From positions 1-64,000 of the forward strand of contig CAMLKG010000014.1 in assembly GCA_946480695.1 (NCBI GenBank): a stretch of 64,000 bases of DNA, written 5' to 3'. Source of the DNA: an uncultured Cellvibrio sp. (GTDB lineage: Bacteria > Pseudomonadota > Gammaproteobacteria > Pseudomonadales > Cellvibrionaceae). Below, piece by piece: positions 37,695-47,363 of this stretch (its first letter is position 1; every line of letters begins with the position of its first letter). The notes beneath the pieces are model-generated. The model made no database searches. It had not been told where the DNA came from and saw nothing but the letters and a program-made list of their open reading frames with translations. Both the position numbers and the translations under genes were made by a program.

Positions 37695-39905
37695 TTAATT
37701 ATCCCGCTTAAAAATGCTGTCCCTGAGTTCGCGGAAGATATTGCGGCGGGGTTGGGCTTCTGCGCCTGGTGGTTGTTCCAACGCGCGCAATTGCGGAGCT
37801 TCCTGCACCAACCGGAAGCCGAGGTTTTGTCGGGACTTGCTGGACGCAACGGCTATTTGTGAATAAGCGGCGATATTTTCTACCTTGCTGGTGAATGCTC
37901 CGCCGCGTACCGCGCGTTTCAAACAGATTGCTTGTGGATTGTTTACAATATCGGTTTGGTCCGCGCAGTCGTTGGTCCACTCCGCAACATTTCCCGCCGT
38001 GTCATGCAAACCAAAATCATTCGGGGGAAACGCACCGACAACCTGGGTTTTGTTATCAAAAATACTATCCCACCAACTTTTGCACCCGATGCGGCAATTC
38101 GCTCGTTCGCGCGCGTCCCCAGGGTTATTGCCCCACCAATAACTACTGGTTGTGTTACCGCGCGCCGCGTATTCCCATTCGGCGGCGCTAGGCAGGCGAT
38201 AAATCTTTCCAGTGGTTTTGTTGAGCCAATTTATATACGCAATGGCATCATCCCAGCTGATATTAATGGCCGGTCGTTCGCCTCGGCCCCACCCATTATC
38301 GTCCGGTAGGGCGCGATTGGTTTCTATCGCAAAAAAATCATATTCGTTAAAGGTGATTTCGTAGCGGCTGATGTAAAAATCTTTTTCAATGCCCACCTGC
38401 TGCGCTGCTTGATTGTTGGGATTGCCCATTAAAAAAGTTCCTGCACTAATTAGCACCATCTCCGGCAGTGGTAAGGTATCGCTTGCCGGTGGCTGGTTAT
38501 TTTTTTTCAAGGCAATATCAATCACCGCATTTTGCGCATTAAGGCGAATCCATTTCTTTTTGGTCTCATAACCCGGATGGGTAATTTCCAGGTGGTAAAC
38601 CCCGGGGGGCAATTCGAGTCCCGCTGTATATTTTTCCCGGATATTGAGAATCCGTACACGCGCTTCTTTGGGAATGGGATTAATTGTCAGCGGAATTAAT
38701 GAACTATCAATAGCCTCTGCGTTTTGTTGTGCCGTAATGCTCGCCCATTGTTCGCGCGCCGAAGGTTTTTCGCTGCTGGAAATAACCGGCCACCCCAATG
38801 CAGCTATACCAAACACAAACGCCGTGTAGATACCAAAGCGCTTGAGGCGATCTTTTTCGTTGGCTGTTTGGTCGTTTGCGTCATTGAAGCCGCTACCGGT
38901 TATTGCGGGGGAAACGCGAGTGGCAATTTGGGTAAATGTATTTTCCCGTGTCGGCGCGGAGGCAGTTGCGAGTGGTTCGACGTCGCCCCTGTATAACAGC
39001 TGGCGAGTTTTCGTGCTTATGTAGGCTGCGTCCTGCTTTATTAACTGGCCGAGCTTCGCTAAGGCAGGTAACGGATTGTATTTTTGGTTAATCGAACCCG
39101 ATACAGCTTTTTGCAATGAAATTGTGTTTAACGCTTCAAGCAATTCGCGTGCGTTTTGAAAACGCTGCTCAGGTTTTTTTGCCAGTAGTTTATCTAACAG
39201 CGGTTGTAGTGCTGTTAAATTTGCAGGCAGTTTAGGCGGTTGTTCATTGATGTGTTTAACGCTGATAGCGAGCGAAGTGTCCGCATGAAATAATTTTTCG
39301 CCTGTCAGCATTTCGTACAGCACAACACCCAGGCTATATAGGTCTGAACGGCCATCGCTCGCTTCACCCTTGGCTTGCTCGGGGCTCATGTAATAGGGCG
39401 TGCCTATTACCGTTCCTACTTGCGTCATATTGGCATTGGATTTAATGGTGCGGGCAATACCGAAATCGGTAAGCACCGGGGAACCATCTTCGCGGAACAA
39501 AATATTTTCCGGTTTAATGTCGCGGTGCATATAACCCTTGCTATGGGCTTGCTCAAGCGCCGCGGCAATTCCTGCGGTAATTTTGATGGCCTGGTCCAGG
39601 CTAACACCCTGCCTGATGAGTTCGTCCAATGACCCCTTGGGTAAAAATTCCATGGAAATGTAATTCAAACCCTGGTGCCGGCCAATATCGTAAATAGGAA
39701 TGATATTAGGGTGGGAAAGTTGCCCTATGATTGTCGCTTCCCGCTGGAAGCGCTGGTGAAATTCCGGATCCTTATCGAACGCGGGTTTCATGATTTTTAA
39801 TGCGACGGTGCGGCCAACGCTGTGTTGGGTCGCGACAAATACGGTCGCCATGCCGCCCGCATTAATTTTTTTGATGATGGTATAACCAGGTATTTGCATT
39901 TTCAC
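37695..39905 (-). CDS. Ser/Thr protein kinase with PEGA and FGE-sulfatase-like domains
   Basis: 736 aa from GTG 39905 (an ATG lies two codons later; neither has a good ribosome site). Kinase domain 7-265 is complete: glycine loop NAGGMATV, Lys37, HRD at 127-129, DFG at 147-149, GTPYYMSPEQ. Membrane segment 358-377; PEGA-like beta domain about 405-467; FGE-sulfatase-type C-type-lectin fold about 481-702 (MVLISAGTFLMG, RLPSAAEWEYAARG, GNVAEWTNDC, NLGFRLV). The two catalytic Cys of true formylglycine-generating enzymes are absent, so a binding role for the periplasmic part is more likely than catalysis. Probably a transmembrane sensor kinase; the signal is unknown. Confidence 0.92.
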   Translation of the reverse strand: MKMQIPGYTIIKKINAGGMATVFVATQHSVGRTVALKIMKPAFDKDPEFHQRFQREATIIGQLSHPNIIPIYDIGRHQGLNYISMEFLPKGSLDELIRQGVSLDQAIKITAGIAAALEQAHSKGYMHRDIKPENILFREDGSPVLTDFGIARTIKSNANMTQVGTVIGTPYYMSPEQAKGEASDGRSDLYSLGVVLYEMLTGEKLFHADTSLAISVKHINEQPPKLPANLTALQPLLDKLLAKKPEQRFQNARELLEALNTISLQKAVSGSINQKYNPLPALAKLGQLIKQDAAYISTKTRQLLYRGDVEPLATASAPTRENTFTQIATRVSPAITGSGFNDANDQTANEKDRLKRFGIYTAFVFGIAALGWPVISSSEKPSAREQWASITAQQNAEAIDSSLIPLTINPIPKEARVRILNIREKYTAGLELPPGVYHLEITHPGYETKKKWIRLNAQNAVIDIALKKNNQPPASDTLPLPEMVLISAGTFLMGNPNNQAAQQVGIEKDFYISRYEITFNEYDFFAIETNRALPDDNGWGRGERPAINISWDDAIAYINWLNKTTGKIYRLPSAAEWEYAARGNTTSSYWWGNNPGDARERANCRIGCKSWWDSIFDNKTQVVGAFPPNDFGLHDTAGNVAEWTNDCADQTDIVNNPQAICLKRAVRGGAFTSKVENIAAYSQIAVASSKSRQNLGFRLVQEAPQLRALEQPPGAEAQPRRNIFRELRDSIFKRDN

Positions 39906-40036
39906 AGAATGAAGCGAATTGGTATCAACAAATGAATGAGCGCCAGGTCACGCTATAGTAGCGAAGAAGACTGAATAAAAACTGGCTGGTTTGCACAAAT
40001 CCTTTTGCGTATGGCTTACATGAATTGCGTGAGCCT

Positions 40037-42451
40037 TTATTTTTTGGGAGCCGGTCGCCCCTGCGGTTTTTTGCCAGCAGGTTTGCTGCCAATGGGCTTT
40101 TTACTGGCAGGATGAATCGGTTTTGCCGTTTGCTGCGCATTAAATTTTTTAGCGCTTTCAAACTTGTCACCAAAAGCCTTGGCTTTGGCAACAGCCTTGG
40201 CGGCTCGCGCCGCTTGACCTGCCTTGGCTTTCTGGCGATGCAGGATAATTTTTTCGCTCTGCTCGTCAGGGATCAGTGCCGATGCGCTGGTGCCAATCAA
40301 ATGGGGCTTGCGCATTTTCCGCAGGGCTTCACGAATCATCGGCCAGTTGGCCGGATCATGGTATCGCAATAAGGCTTTTTGCAATCGGCGTTGTTCCAGT
40401 GTTTTGGGAATCGCGATCCTGCTGCTTTTGTACGTCAGCTTTTTCAATGGGTTGCGTTCGCTTACATACATGGCGGTCGCCAGCGACATAGGCGATGGAT
40501 AGAATGTCTGGACCTGGTCAACTTCGAAATCATTTTTTTTCAGCCAGAGCGCAAGGTTGAGCATATCTTCATCGCGCGTGCCGGGATGGGCGGCAATAAA
40601 ATAAGGGATCAGGTATTGTTTTTTGCCAGCTTCCTTCGAATATTTTTCAAACATGCGCTTGAATTCATAATAACTGGCCATTTTGGGTTTCATCATTTGC
40701 GACAGCACGCCCTCTTCCGTGTGTTCAGGGGCAATTTTTAAATAACCGCCGACATGATGGGTAACCAATTCCTTTACATATTCCGGGTCTTGCACCGCGA
40801 GGTCGTAACGCAAACCGGATGCGATGGAAATAGTATGCACACCGCGAATGTTGCGTGCGGCACGATATAAATTCGTGGTGTGTTTGTGGCTGGTGGTCAA
40901 ATTTTTGCAAATGGTTGGATACACGCACGATAAGCGACGGCATTTGCTGAGTGTCGGCATATCTTTACAGGTGAGGCGATACATATTCGCCGTGGGGCCA
41001 CCCAAATCGGAGATATGGCCAGTAAACCCCGGCACTTTATCGCGGATATCTTCAATTTCTTTGAGGATAGATTCCTGCGAACGGCTCTGGATAATTCGCC
41101 CCTCATGCTCGGTAATCGAGCAAAAGGTACAGCCGCCAAAACATCCGCGCATAATGTTCACGGATGTTTTAATCGTGTCGTAGGCAGGAATTTTTTGGCT
41201 GCCGTAACTCGGGTGGGGCACACGCGCATAGGGCAAATCAAATACACCATCCAATTCATCGGTTTCCAACGGAATCGGCGGCGGGTTTATCCAGACTTCG
41301 CGGTTCTCATGCTTTTGGATCAACGGGCGTGCGTTAAACGGATTGGCTTCCTGGTGTAAAACACGGGAAGCATGCGCATAGAGAACGGGATCTTTCCGCA
41401 CTTTATCAAACGAGGGCAGGCGAACATACACCTTGTCTTCATCCACTAATTCGCTACGGTTTTGCAACGGCATGGGAATAATGCGAATCGGTTGCGGCTC
41501 GTCGGGATCAAAGGCTTTTTCGCTCTCGATACCCTGCGCAGGGCAGCCCTGGGTGTGCAATTGGTCCGGGTTCAAGGTAGCAATTTGCGCGGCCATTTTT
41601 TCCGGATCGAGTTGGCGCAAACCGACCTGTGAATTATTGGTATCAGCCGGTGCGGCATCGACAACGGATTTTGAATTGTGCTGGTATTCGTAAGGATTGG
41701 GTAACTTATCGATATTGCCCGGCCAATCGATGCGTGTGGAATCAATTTCAGTCCAGCCACCGGGGGGCTCCTTCCTGATAATGGCAGTGCCGCGGATATT
41801 ATCCAGGTCCTTAATATTTTTCCCGGCCGCCAGGGCGTGGGCGATTTCCGCAATCGCCCGCTCGGCATTGCCATACAACAATATGTCCGCCGTTGCATCG
41901 ATTAGCACCGAGCGGCGTACCTCATTGCTCCAGTAATCGTATTGGGCGATGCGACGCAAACTGGCTTCGATACCGCCGAGCACGATAGGCACATCTTTAT
42001 AGGCTTCCTTACAGCGTTGGCTGTAAACCGTCACCGCGCGGTCAGGGCGTTTGCCCCCATGTCCACCGGGTGTATAGGCATCATCGGAACGCAGGCGCAA
42101 GTCGGCGGTGTAGCGGTTGATCATGGAGTCCATGTTGCCGGCACTCACCCCAAAAAACAGGTTCGGCTTGCCCAACGCCTTAAATGCGTCGGCGCTCTTC
42201 CAATCCGGCTGCGCAATGATGCCGACGCGAAACCCTTGCGATTCCAGGAACCGGCCGATTACCGCCATACCGAAACTGGGATGGTCCACATAGGCATCGC
42301 CACACACAATGATAATGTCGCAACTATCCCAACCCAGCTTGTCCATTTCCGCCCGGCTCATCGGCAGGAACGGGGCGGGTTTGTAGGTTTTTGCCAAGGC
42401 GTGGATGTTGGGTTTGGCGTAGGAAAACAGGTGTTTGGCGGTGCTGTTCAT
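40037..42451 (-). CDS. ygiQ: YgiQ-family radical SAM protein
   Basis: 804 aa (E. coli YgiQ 739). N-terminal [38 protein letters not shown] and [19 protein letters not shown] are nearly identical to the family. The radical SAM cluster is CFGGCTFC (Cys437, Cys441, Cys444), followed by the [11 protein letters not shown] and [10 protein letters not shown] motifs. The C-terminal 90 residues are Lys/Ala/Pro-rich low-complexity sequence. The substrate of the family is not established to my knowledge. The gene stands alone, 130 bases from the kinase gene start. Confidence 0.94.
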   Translation of the reverse strand: MNSTAKHLFSYAKPNIHALAKTYKPAPFLPMSRAEMDKLGWDSCDIIIVCGDAYVDHPSFGMAVIGRFLESQGFRVGIIAQPDWKSADAFKALGKPNLFFGVSAGNMDSMINRYTADLRLRSDDAYTPGGHGGKRPDRAVTVYSQRCKEAYKDVPIVLGGIEASLRRIAQYDYWSNEVRRSVLIDATADILLYGNAERAIAEIAHALAAGKNIKDLDNIRGTAIIRKEPPGGWTEIDSTRIDWPGNIDKLPNPYEYQHNSKSVVDAAPADTNNSQVGLRQLDPEKMAAQIATLNPDQLHTQGCPAQGIESEKAFDPDEPQPIRIIPMPLQNRSELVDEDKVYVRLPSFDKVRKDPVLYAHASRVLHQEANPFNARPLIQKHENREVWINPPPIPLETDELDGVFDLPYARVPHPSYGSQKIPAYDTIKTSVNIMRGCFGGCTFCSITEHEGRIIQSRSQESILKEIEDIRDKVPGFTGHISDLGGPTANMYRLTCKDMPTLSKCRRLSCVYPTICKNLTTSHKHTTNLYRAARNIRGVHTISIASGLRYDLAVQDPEYVKELVTHHVGGYLKIAPEHTEEGVLSQMMKPKMASYYEFKRMFEKYSKEAGKKQYLIPYFIAAHPGTRDEDMLNLALWLKKNDFEVDQVQTFYPSPMSLATAMYVSERNPLKKLTYKSSRIAIPKTLEQRRLQKALLRYHDPANWPMIREALRKMRKPHLIGTSASALIPDEQSEKIILHRQKAKAGQAARAAKAVAKAKAFGDKFESAKKFNAQQTAKPIHPASKKPIGSKPAGKKPQGRPAPKK

Positions 42452-42548
42452 GGCTGAGTACGGCAGTGGATAAGAATCAGGCGGCCATTGTCCCAGAAAT
42501 GGGGCTTGGGCAATAGATTTTTTTAGCCGGGCCGCCCGGGGAAATTGC

Positions 42549-43775
42549 TTACTCTGCCAGGAATAGCCGGGCGAGCGGGATACTGACCTGCCCGAAATCC
42601 CAAAATTTTTCCACGTTGGAATTGATCATTACCGCCACTGCCATGTTTTTTTCCGGGATAACCATGAGCCAGCATTGCGCGCCGCGCGATACGCCGCCGT
42701 GGTTCGCATTGTGGAGTTTTCCCTGTTCATCTTCGTAATCTGCCCAACGCCACCCGAGGGCGTAGTTGTCCTCGTTCATTCTCCCATCCGCCAGCGGTTG
42801 TGGTCGCCAGAATTGTTTGCGGGTAGACGGGGATATAAAGCGATTGTCTAACCATGCCGAGCCAAGTTTTACCAGGTCCGAGGGTGTTGAAATAAAGCCC
42901 CCACCCGCGAGCCTGTGGCTTAAATCGACAGTTTGCCAGCGGCGGAAGTGCGGATGGCGGCCATCGTCATTCCAATAGAAATCTGCCAGGAAACCATTGC
43001 CGGCCGACTCGAACTCCGCATCGGTTGCAGTCATGTTTAAGGGGGTGAATATTTTTTGATGCATGGTTTGTAAATAGTTTTCGCCCGCAACCGCTTCAAG
43101 TACCGCGCTGAGCAATACGGTATTAAATGTGGCGTAATGATATTGCGTACCGGGTTCGAACAGCAGCGAACTGCCGTCAAACACTTCCAGGGATTTATCG
43201 ACGGAAACATAACGTTTTTTAAGGGTGGCCAAATGATAGAAGCCCCACCAGTCCCCGGTATTGTCGATATAGTCAGGTATGCCGCTGGTATGGGAAGCCA
43301 ATTGTCGGGGTGTCAGTTTTCCCCAGCTTTCGTTAGGCAAGCGCCGATGGTAATTGGCGATGGGCGTATCCAGATTGATGCTTCCTTCCTGGACCATTTT
43401 GGCGAGCAGGGTCCCGGTTAACGCCTTGGCGGTACTTCCGGTGCGGAATTGCGTATCCACCGTTGCAGGTATTTGCTTTTCGATATTGGCCCAACCTGAG
43501 GCGCCTGCCCAAACTATCTTTCCATCAATGGCGACTGCCGCAGAAATTGCCGGCGCGTGAATCCTGGATCTATGTTGTGTCAATAGCTCCAATGCGGCCC
43601 CGGAGTGCGGATGGTCGGGATGCATCGTCGATTGCGGGGAGGATTCGGGTAACACAAAATCCGTGGGGAAAAACATCGGTACTTTGCCTTCGTAGGCAAA
43701 GTATTGATAGATCGGCCAGCTAAACCACAGGAACAGCGCGAGGACAGCGGAAACAATAAGGGACTTGCGAAACAT
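42549..43775 (-). CDS. Serine beta-lactamase-like hydrolase (LACTB type), membrane-anchored
   Basis: 408 aa. N-terminal membrane anchor or uncleaved signal (6-27), then a class C beta-lactamase/DD-peptidase fold. The SxxK motif is S114-TAK, a YAT-F motif (near 213) replaces Tyr-x-Asn, and HGG near the C-terminus replaces KTG, as in LACTB-like peptidases and esterases. Ribosome site AAGGTG eight bases before the ATG. 141 bases downstream of a membrane AraC regulator on the same strand, which may control it. Substrate unknown; antibiotic resistance cannot be concluded. Confidence 0.88.
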   Translation of the reverse strand: MFRKSLIVSAVLALFLWFSWPIYQYFAYEGKVPMFFPTDFVLPESSPQSTMHPDHPHSGAALELLTQHRSRIHAPAISAAVAIDGKIVWAGASGWANIEKQIPATVDTQFRTGSTAKALTGTLLAKMVQEGSINLDTPIANYHRRLPNESWGKLTPRQLASHTSGIPDYIDNTGDWWGFYHLATLKKRYVSVDKSLEVFDGSSLLFEPGTQYHYATFNTVLLSAVLEAVAGENYLQTMHQKIFTPLNMTATDAEFESAGNGFLADFYWNDDGRHPHFRRWQTVDLSHRLAGGGFISTPSDLVKLGSAWLDNRFISPSTRKQFWRPQPLADGRMNEDNYALGWRWADYEDEQGKLHNANHGGVSRGAQCWLMVIPEKNMAVAVMINSNVEKFWDFGQVSIPLARLFLAE

Positions 43776-43916
43776 AGATACACACCTTGTAAGTTGTTTT
43801 TAAACAAGCACAAAGTGGCTAAAGGGCGTTTAAAAGTCTTATTGAATCCAAAAAAAGCTGATCAATTCTGAAAAAACGATGTTTTTTTGGAGGAAACCCA
43901 TGCGGGTGGAAGGGAT

Positions 43917-44990
43917 TTATACCGTGCAGGAGCTGCGATAGTTAGTCGGTGTTTCGCCGGTCAGGTCCTTAAAGGCGCGATTAAACGGAGCGATAGAGCC
44001 GTACCCCACCTCCAGTGCAATAGTTAAAACGGGTAATTGCGAATGTCGAAGGCGTTTGCAAGCTTCATTGATGCGGTAGTGATTGAGGAAAGCGGCGAAG
44101 TTGGTGTAGCCCAGGCGCTGGTTAATGAGCTTGCGCAAGTGATGTTCAGGGCAATTTAATTGCAGGGCTAGTTGCGTGATGGTGAGGTTTGATTGGAGGT
44201 AACCGCCCTCCTCAATAAACAGTTGCAAGCGGCTGTAAAGTCGGGATTCGGGTGAACTCAATTCCTGCGGCACCGCCGGTGATGGCGCGGTTCTGTTTGG
44301 AGCGTTGCTGGCTGGCCGGGTAAATGCCGCGCGATAATTAAACAACATCACCCCGATTACCGTACTGCCAAGCAAACACAATATAGACGTTGCCAGCATA
44401 AATAGCCGGTTGCGATTCAGGCCGCTACCACTCAGCTCCACGATGGAAAGGATCACAAAATAAAATGCGAGCAGTGACACCAGCCAGGCGCGCGCCATGC
44501 GTCGCGGTTCAATCAGGTCATCGCGCCAACTGGCCACGACGGACACTATCAAATGGAGCATTATCACCAATCCAAAGAGATGGTTCAGGTCGTGATAAGG
44601 GCCATAACCCCCCAATACCAGAAAATAATAGGTGTGCCAAACCGCCAGGGCACCCAATGCAACCAAGCTCCAACCCGGCCAGCGACGAATTTTAAAATCA
44701 TCATCAAACACGTGTTGGCCACACCACCACAACAAGAATGGGGTGGTATCCGTCAGCCATAACAAAATATTTCTGGCCAGCCCTTGTGTTCGCGGAGTGA
44801 AAGGCGCGGTGAGTAAGAGGAAGGCGGCGAAGCAAAGCGCCAGTAGGGTAGGGATACAACGCTCAATGAATGATAATTTTGCTGCATTTGCAGGGTGTAA
44901 AAACAAAGTGACCAACAAAAATAGCTGGCCGATGCAGGCATAGCGAATAAAAAAATCAATGGCCGTTAACACCTGATCCCTGTCCACCAA
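43917..44990 (-). CDS. AraC-type regulator with multi-spanning membrane domain
   Basis: 357 aa from TTG 44990; GTG codons at 44987 and 44972 (the latter after AGGG) are alternatives. The first ~215 residues contain six or seven hydrophobic segments, including LLALCFAAFLLLTAPF and SLLAFYFVILSIVELSG; a Pro/Ser/Ala linker follows, then a C-terminal AraC double helix-turn-helix (SNLTITQLALQLNCPEHHLRKLINQRLG, GYGSIAPFNRAFKDLTGETP). Membrane-bound AraC regulators sense signals at the membrane; the target here is probably the downstream hydrolase (inference). Confidence 0.87.
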   Translation of the reverse strand: MVDRDQVLTAIDFFIRYACIGQLFLLVTLFLHPANAAKLSFIERCIPTLLALCFAAFLLLTAPFTPRTQGLARNILLWLTDTTPFLLWWCGQHVFDDDFKIRRWPGWSLVALGALAVWHTYYFLVLGGYGPYHDLNHLFGLVIMLHLIVSVVASWRDDLIEPRRMARAWLVSLLAFYFVILSIVELSGSGLNRNRLFMLATSILCLLGSTVIGVMLFNYRAAFTRPASNAPNRTAPSPAVPQELSSPESRLYSRLQLFIEEGGYLQSNLTITQLALQLNCPEHHLRKLINQRLGYTNFAAFLNHYRINEACKRLRHSQLPVLTIALEVGYGSIAPFNRAFKDLTGETPTNYRSSCTV

Positions 44991-44995
44991 TGAAT

Positions 44996-45271
44996 TTAAT
45001 TGCCTGGTTGCTTACGCAGCAGGTCCTCATAACCGCCTTCGTTTACGGCATTGCTGAAACCCAGTGCTCGCAGTGTTTGCTGGGCGATGCCGGAGCGGTT
45101 GCCGGAACGGCAGTAGAGGTGGATTACCGAATTTTTGTCGGTTGTGACTTCGCCGATGCGGGTGGCTATTTCTTCATAGGGGATGTGGGCTGCGCCGTTA
45201 ATATGGCCTGCAGTGAATTCGGCAGCAGTGCGGACATCGATCCAAACACCAGTGAAGTTATTGGTAGCCAT
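44996..45271 (-). CDS. Rhodanese-domain sulfurtransferase
   Basis: 91 aa, single rhodanese domain of the PspE/GlpE type but without a signal peptide. VWIDVRTAAEFTAGHINGA and the active-site loop CRSGNRSG (Cys54) are intact, ending GFSNAVNEGGYEDLL. The substrate is not deducible. No ribosome site is apparent before the ATG. It ends five bases before the AraC start and is probably in the same transcript. Confidence 0.9.
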   Translation of the reverse strand: MATNNFTGVWIDVRTAAEFTAGHINGAAHIPYEEIATRIGEVTTDKNSVIHLYCRSGNRSGIAQQTLRALGFSNAVNEGGYEDLLRKQPGN

Positions 45272-45354
45272 AATGCGAGGGACCTATGCAGTGTTGTAGG
45301 GCGCGCAGCATAGCAATCTCCCGACGGGTTATTCCAGAGGCGCTGCCTGAAATA

Positions 45355-45380
45355 ACAACGCCCGCAAAGGCGGGCGTTAA
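45355..45380 (-). terminator. Terminator-like hairpin after the coiled-coil membrane protein gene
   Basis: A perfect 9-bp stem AACGCCCGC/GCGGGCGTT with a 4-base loop, 20 bases past the stop at 45401. On the minus strand it is followed by GTTATTT, a weak T-run. Confidence 0.55.
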
Positions 45381-45400
45381 CAAGGGAAGAGCGGTACGGA

Positions 45401-45937
45401 TCAAACGCTGGCAAGCAGCCGGTCATATTTGCGGCTGAGCATATCGTAAAACTGTTCGCGTACCTGGGTGATGGCATTTTTGAGGGCGGTGATTTGCTCC
45501 AGCGAAATATCCTTGCGCCCTACATAAACCTGCTTGCGATAAATAGCGATCTTGGCGCCATACAAACGCAAGCTGCGCTCAAGGTTTTTTTCGCCCAACA
45601 TCAATAATTTGGCTTCAGCTTCCGCCATTTTTTTGAACTCGGCGACCAGTTCGGTATTAACACTTTCCAGTTCGATGCGCCGTGCTTGCGGCCAGCGGTC
45701 TCCAAATTGGATGGATTCCACCACCAATGACGAATATTTGGCGAAAATATGGGTGACTGTCCCCACTTGGGTGGATACTTCTTCCAGGATCTGGATGCGG
45801 CGATTATCACCCGCTGTCACGCCCGCCTGTTGCGCGTTACGGCGTAGCACAATCCAGGCGGTGACGGCGGCAATCAACGCGCCCAGCCCGATTTTGAGTG
45901 AGGTATCGGTAATTTGTAAAAACAGTTCGTTATCCAT
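45401..45937 (-). CDS. Membrane-anchored coiled-coil protein, unknown function
   Basis: 178 aa, family not recognised. One membrane segment at 16-33 (IGLGALIAAVTAWIVLRR), then a mostly helical, charged cytoplasmic part (RIQILEEVSTQVG, ESVNTELVAEFKKMAEAEAKLL) ending in a Tyr/Arg-rich tail. No enzyme motif. The ATG is preceded by GGGGTAGAG. It stands as a single gene between the MFS exporter and the rhodanese gene, with a hairpin at its end. Confidence 0.75.
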   Translation of the reverse strand: MDNELFLQITDTSLKIGLGALIAAVTAWIVLRRNAQQAGVTAGDNRRIQILEEVSTQVGTVTHIFAKYSSLVVESIQFGDRWPQARRIELESVNTELVAEFKKMAEAEAKLLMLGEKNLERSLRLYGAKIAIYRKQVYVGRKDISLEQITALKNAITQVREQFYDMLSRKYDRLLASV

Positions 45938-46037
45938 AGTGCTCTACCCCTCTGTCAGAAAAACGACGGTTTCATGTGATAAAGGGGTAAAAGCAAATTT
46001 CGGGCCAGCGGTTTATTGGCAGTTTTGGTGAGTAAGT

Positions 46038-47252
46038 TTATTTCCGTAGCGGGCCGAGGTTCGGGAGGAATGCCGTGAAGACGCCCAGTAGCGGCAAATA
46101 GGCGCAGCAGTGGAAGACAAAAATAATATCGGTGGCATCGGCCAAGCCACCCAGTGCGGCGGCGGAGATACCGCTTAAACCGAAACTCAACCCAAAGAAT
46201 AAGCCCGAAATCAAACCCACTTTCCCCGGCACCAGTTCTTGCGCGAATACAACGATGGCCGAAAACGCCGATGACAGGACCAGGCCTATCAATACGCTGA
46301 ATACAGCTGTCCAAAACAGATTGCAGTAAGGCAAGAGCAGGGTGAAAGGCGCTGCCCCCAGGATGGACACCCAGATGACCAGTTTGCGGCCAATCCGGTC
46401 GCCCAATGGTCCACCGGCAAATGTGCCTATGGCTACTGCGGCCAGGAACAGGAAGAGGAATAGTTGCGCGTTCTCCACCGATTGGTCAAACCGCTCGATC
46501 AGGTAAAAGGTGTAGTAGTTACTGAGGCAAGTCATGTATACAAACTTGGAAAATATCAGTAATCCCAAAATGAACAGCGCCCCCACGATTGTGCTGCGCG
46601 GTAAGGGATTGGCAGCGGAGGCACGTTTGGCGCCGAGCGCTACGTGGGTGCGGACCACCCAGCGGCTTACACAGAAGAGCACCACTATACCCAGTACCGC
46701 GAACACGCTGAACCAGCCGATACTGGATTGGCCGCGCGGGATAATAATCGCTGCGGCCAGCAAGGGCCCCAGCGCCGAACCGCTATTCCCGCCGACCTGG
46801 AAAAAGGATTGGGCGAAGCCGAAACGCCCCCCCGATGCCATGCGCGCAACGCGCGACGCCTCCGGATGGAAGGTGGATGAACCAAGCCCGACAAAGGCCG
46901 ACGCAACCAGCAAGCCGGCAAAGCTGTTTACCATTGCCAGCATGGCCAGGCCAACCAGAGTAAACACCATCCCGATGGGTAAGAGGTAGGGTTTAGGGTG
47001 TTTGTCTGTGTATAAACCGACCGCAGGTTGCAGGATGGATGCAGTCATTTGGAATACCAGCGTGATCATCCCCACTTGCGTGAAGCTTAAATCGTAATTG
47101 GTTTTCAACATCGGATAGATCGCCGGCAGCACCGCCTGGATTAAATCATTTAATAAATGGACAAAGCTGACCGCCCCGACAATTGGCAATACCAGTTTGG
47201 TTGCATCAAATTCAGGGGTGGTTTGGTTGGGAATGGATTCCATCTTGCTCAT
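46038..47252 (-). CDS. fsr: Fsr-type MFS exporter (fosmidomycin resistance family)
   Basis: 404 aa from ATG 47252; the frame also has an ATG at 47282. Twelve hydrophobic segments. Very close in pattern to E. coli Fsr: SFVHLLNDLIQAVLPAIYP, QVGMITLVFQMTAS, FHPEASRVARMASGGR, FFQVGGNSGSALGPLLAA, GGPLGDRIGRK, FAQELVPGK. Expected to export fosmidomycin and possibly other small molecules; the natural substrate is unknown. Divergent from an AraC-family gene at 47364, its likely regulator. Confidence 0.92.
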   Translation of the reverse strand: MSKMESIPNQTTPEFDATKLVLPIVGAVSFVHLLNDLIQAVLPAIYPMLKTNYDLSFTQVGMITLVFQMTASILQPAVGLYTDKHPKPYLLPIGMVFTLVGLAMLAMVNSFAGLLVASAFVGLGSSTFHPEASRVARMASGGRFGFAQSFFQVGGNSGSALGPLLAAAIIIPRGQSSIGWFSVFAVLGIVVLFCVSRWVVRTHVALGAKRASAANPLPRSTIVGALFILGLLIFSKFVYMTCLSNYYTFYLIERFDQSVENAQLFLFLFLAAVAIGTFAGGPLGDRIGRKLVIWVSILGAAPFTLLLPYCNLFWTAVFSVLIGLVLSSAFSAIVVFAQELVPGKVGLISGLFFGLSFGLSGISAAALGGLADATDIIFVFHCCAYLPLLGVFTAFLPNLGPLRK

Positions 47253-47363
47253 GGCGGTGGCTATCTCCGGAATAAATAGCATCGCAGTATAAAAATGCCG
47301 GAGAAAACGGAAATGACATAAACTGTCGAATAAATGACAAGTGTTCGACGGTTCGGAGCCAGG
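47253..47363. promoter_or_regulatory. Divergent promoter region between the MFS exporter and the AraC regulator
   Basis: A 111-base gap separates the two divergent starts. It is AT-rich in the middle (CATAAACTGTCGAATAAATGACA), with the near-repeats AATGACATAA and AATGACAAG. These may be regulator half-sites; no promoter hexamers are clear. Confidence 0.35.

Noticed and set aside
39925..40191. 88-codon Lys/Arg-rich minus-strand frame
   Set aside because: Out-of-frame reading of the ygiQ low-complexity tail and its downstream gap.
42549..43775. Antibiotic-resistance beta-lactamase
   Set aside because: YAT and HGG motifs and the membrane anchor point to LACTB-like hydrolases; resistance cannot be supported from sequence.
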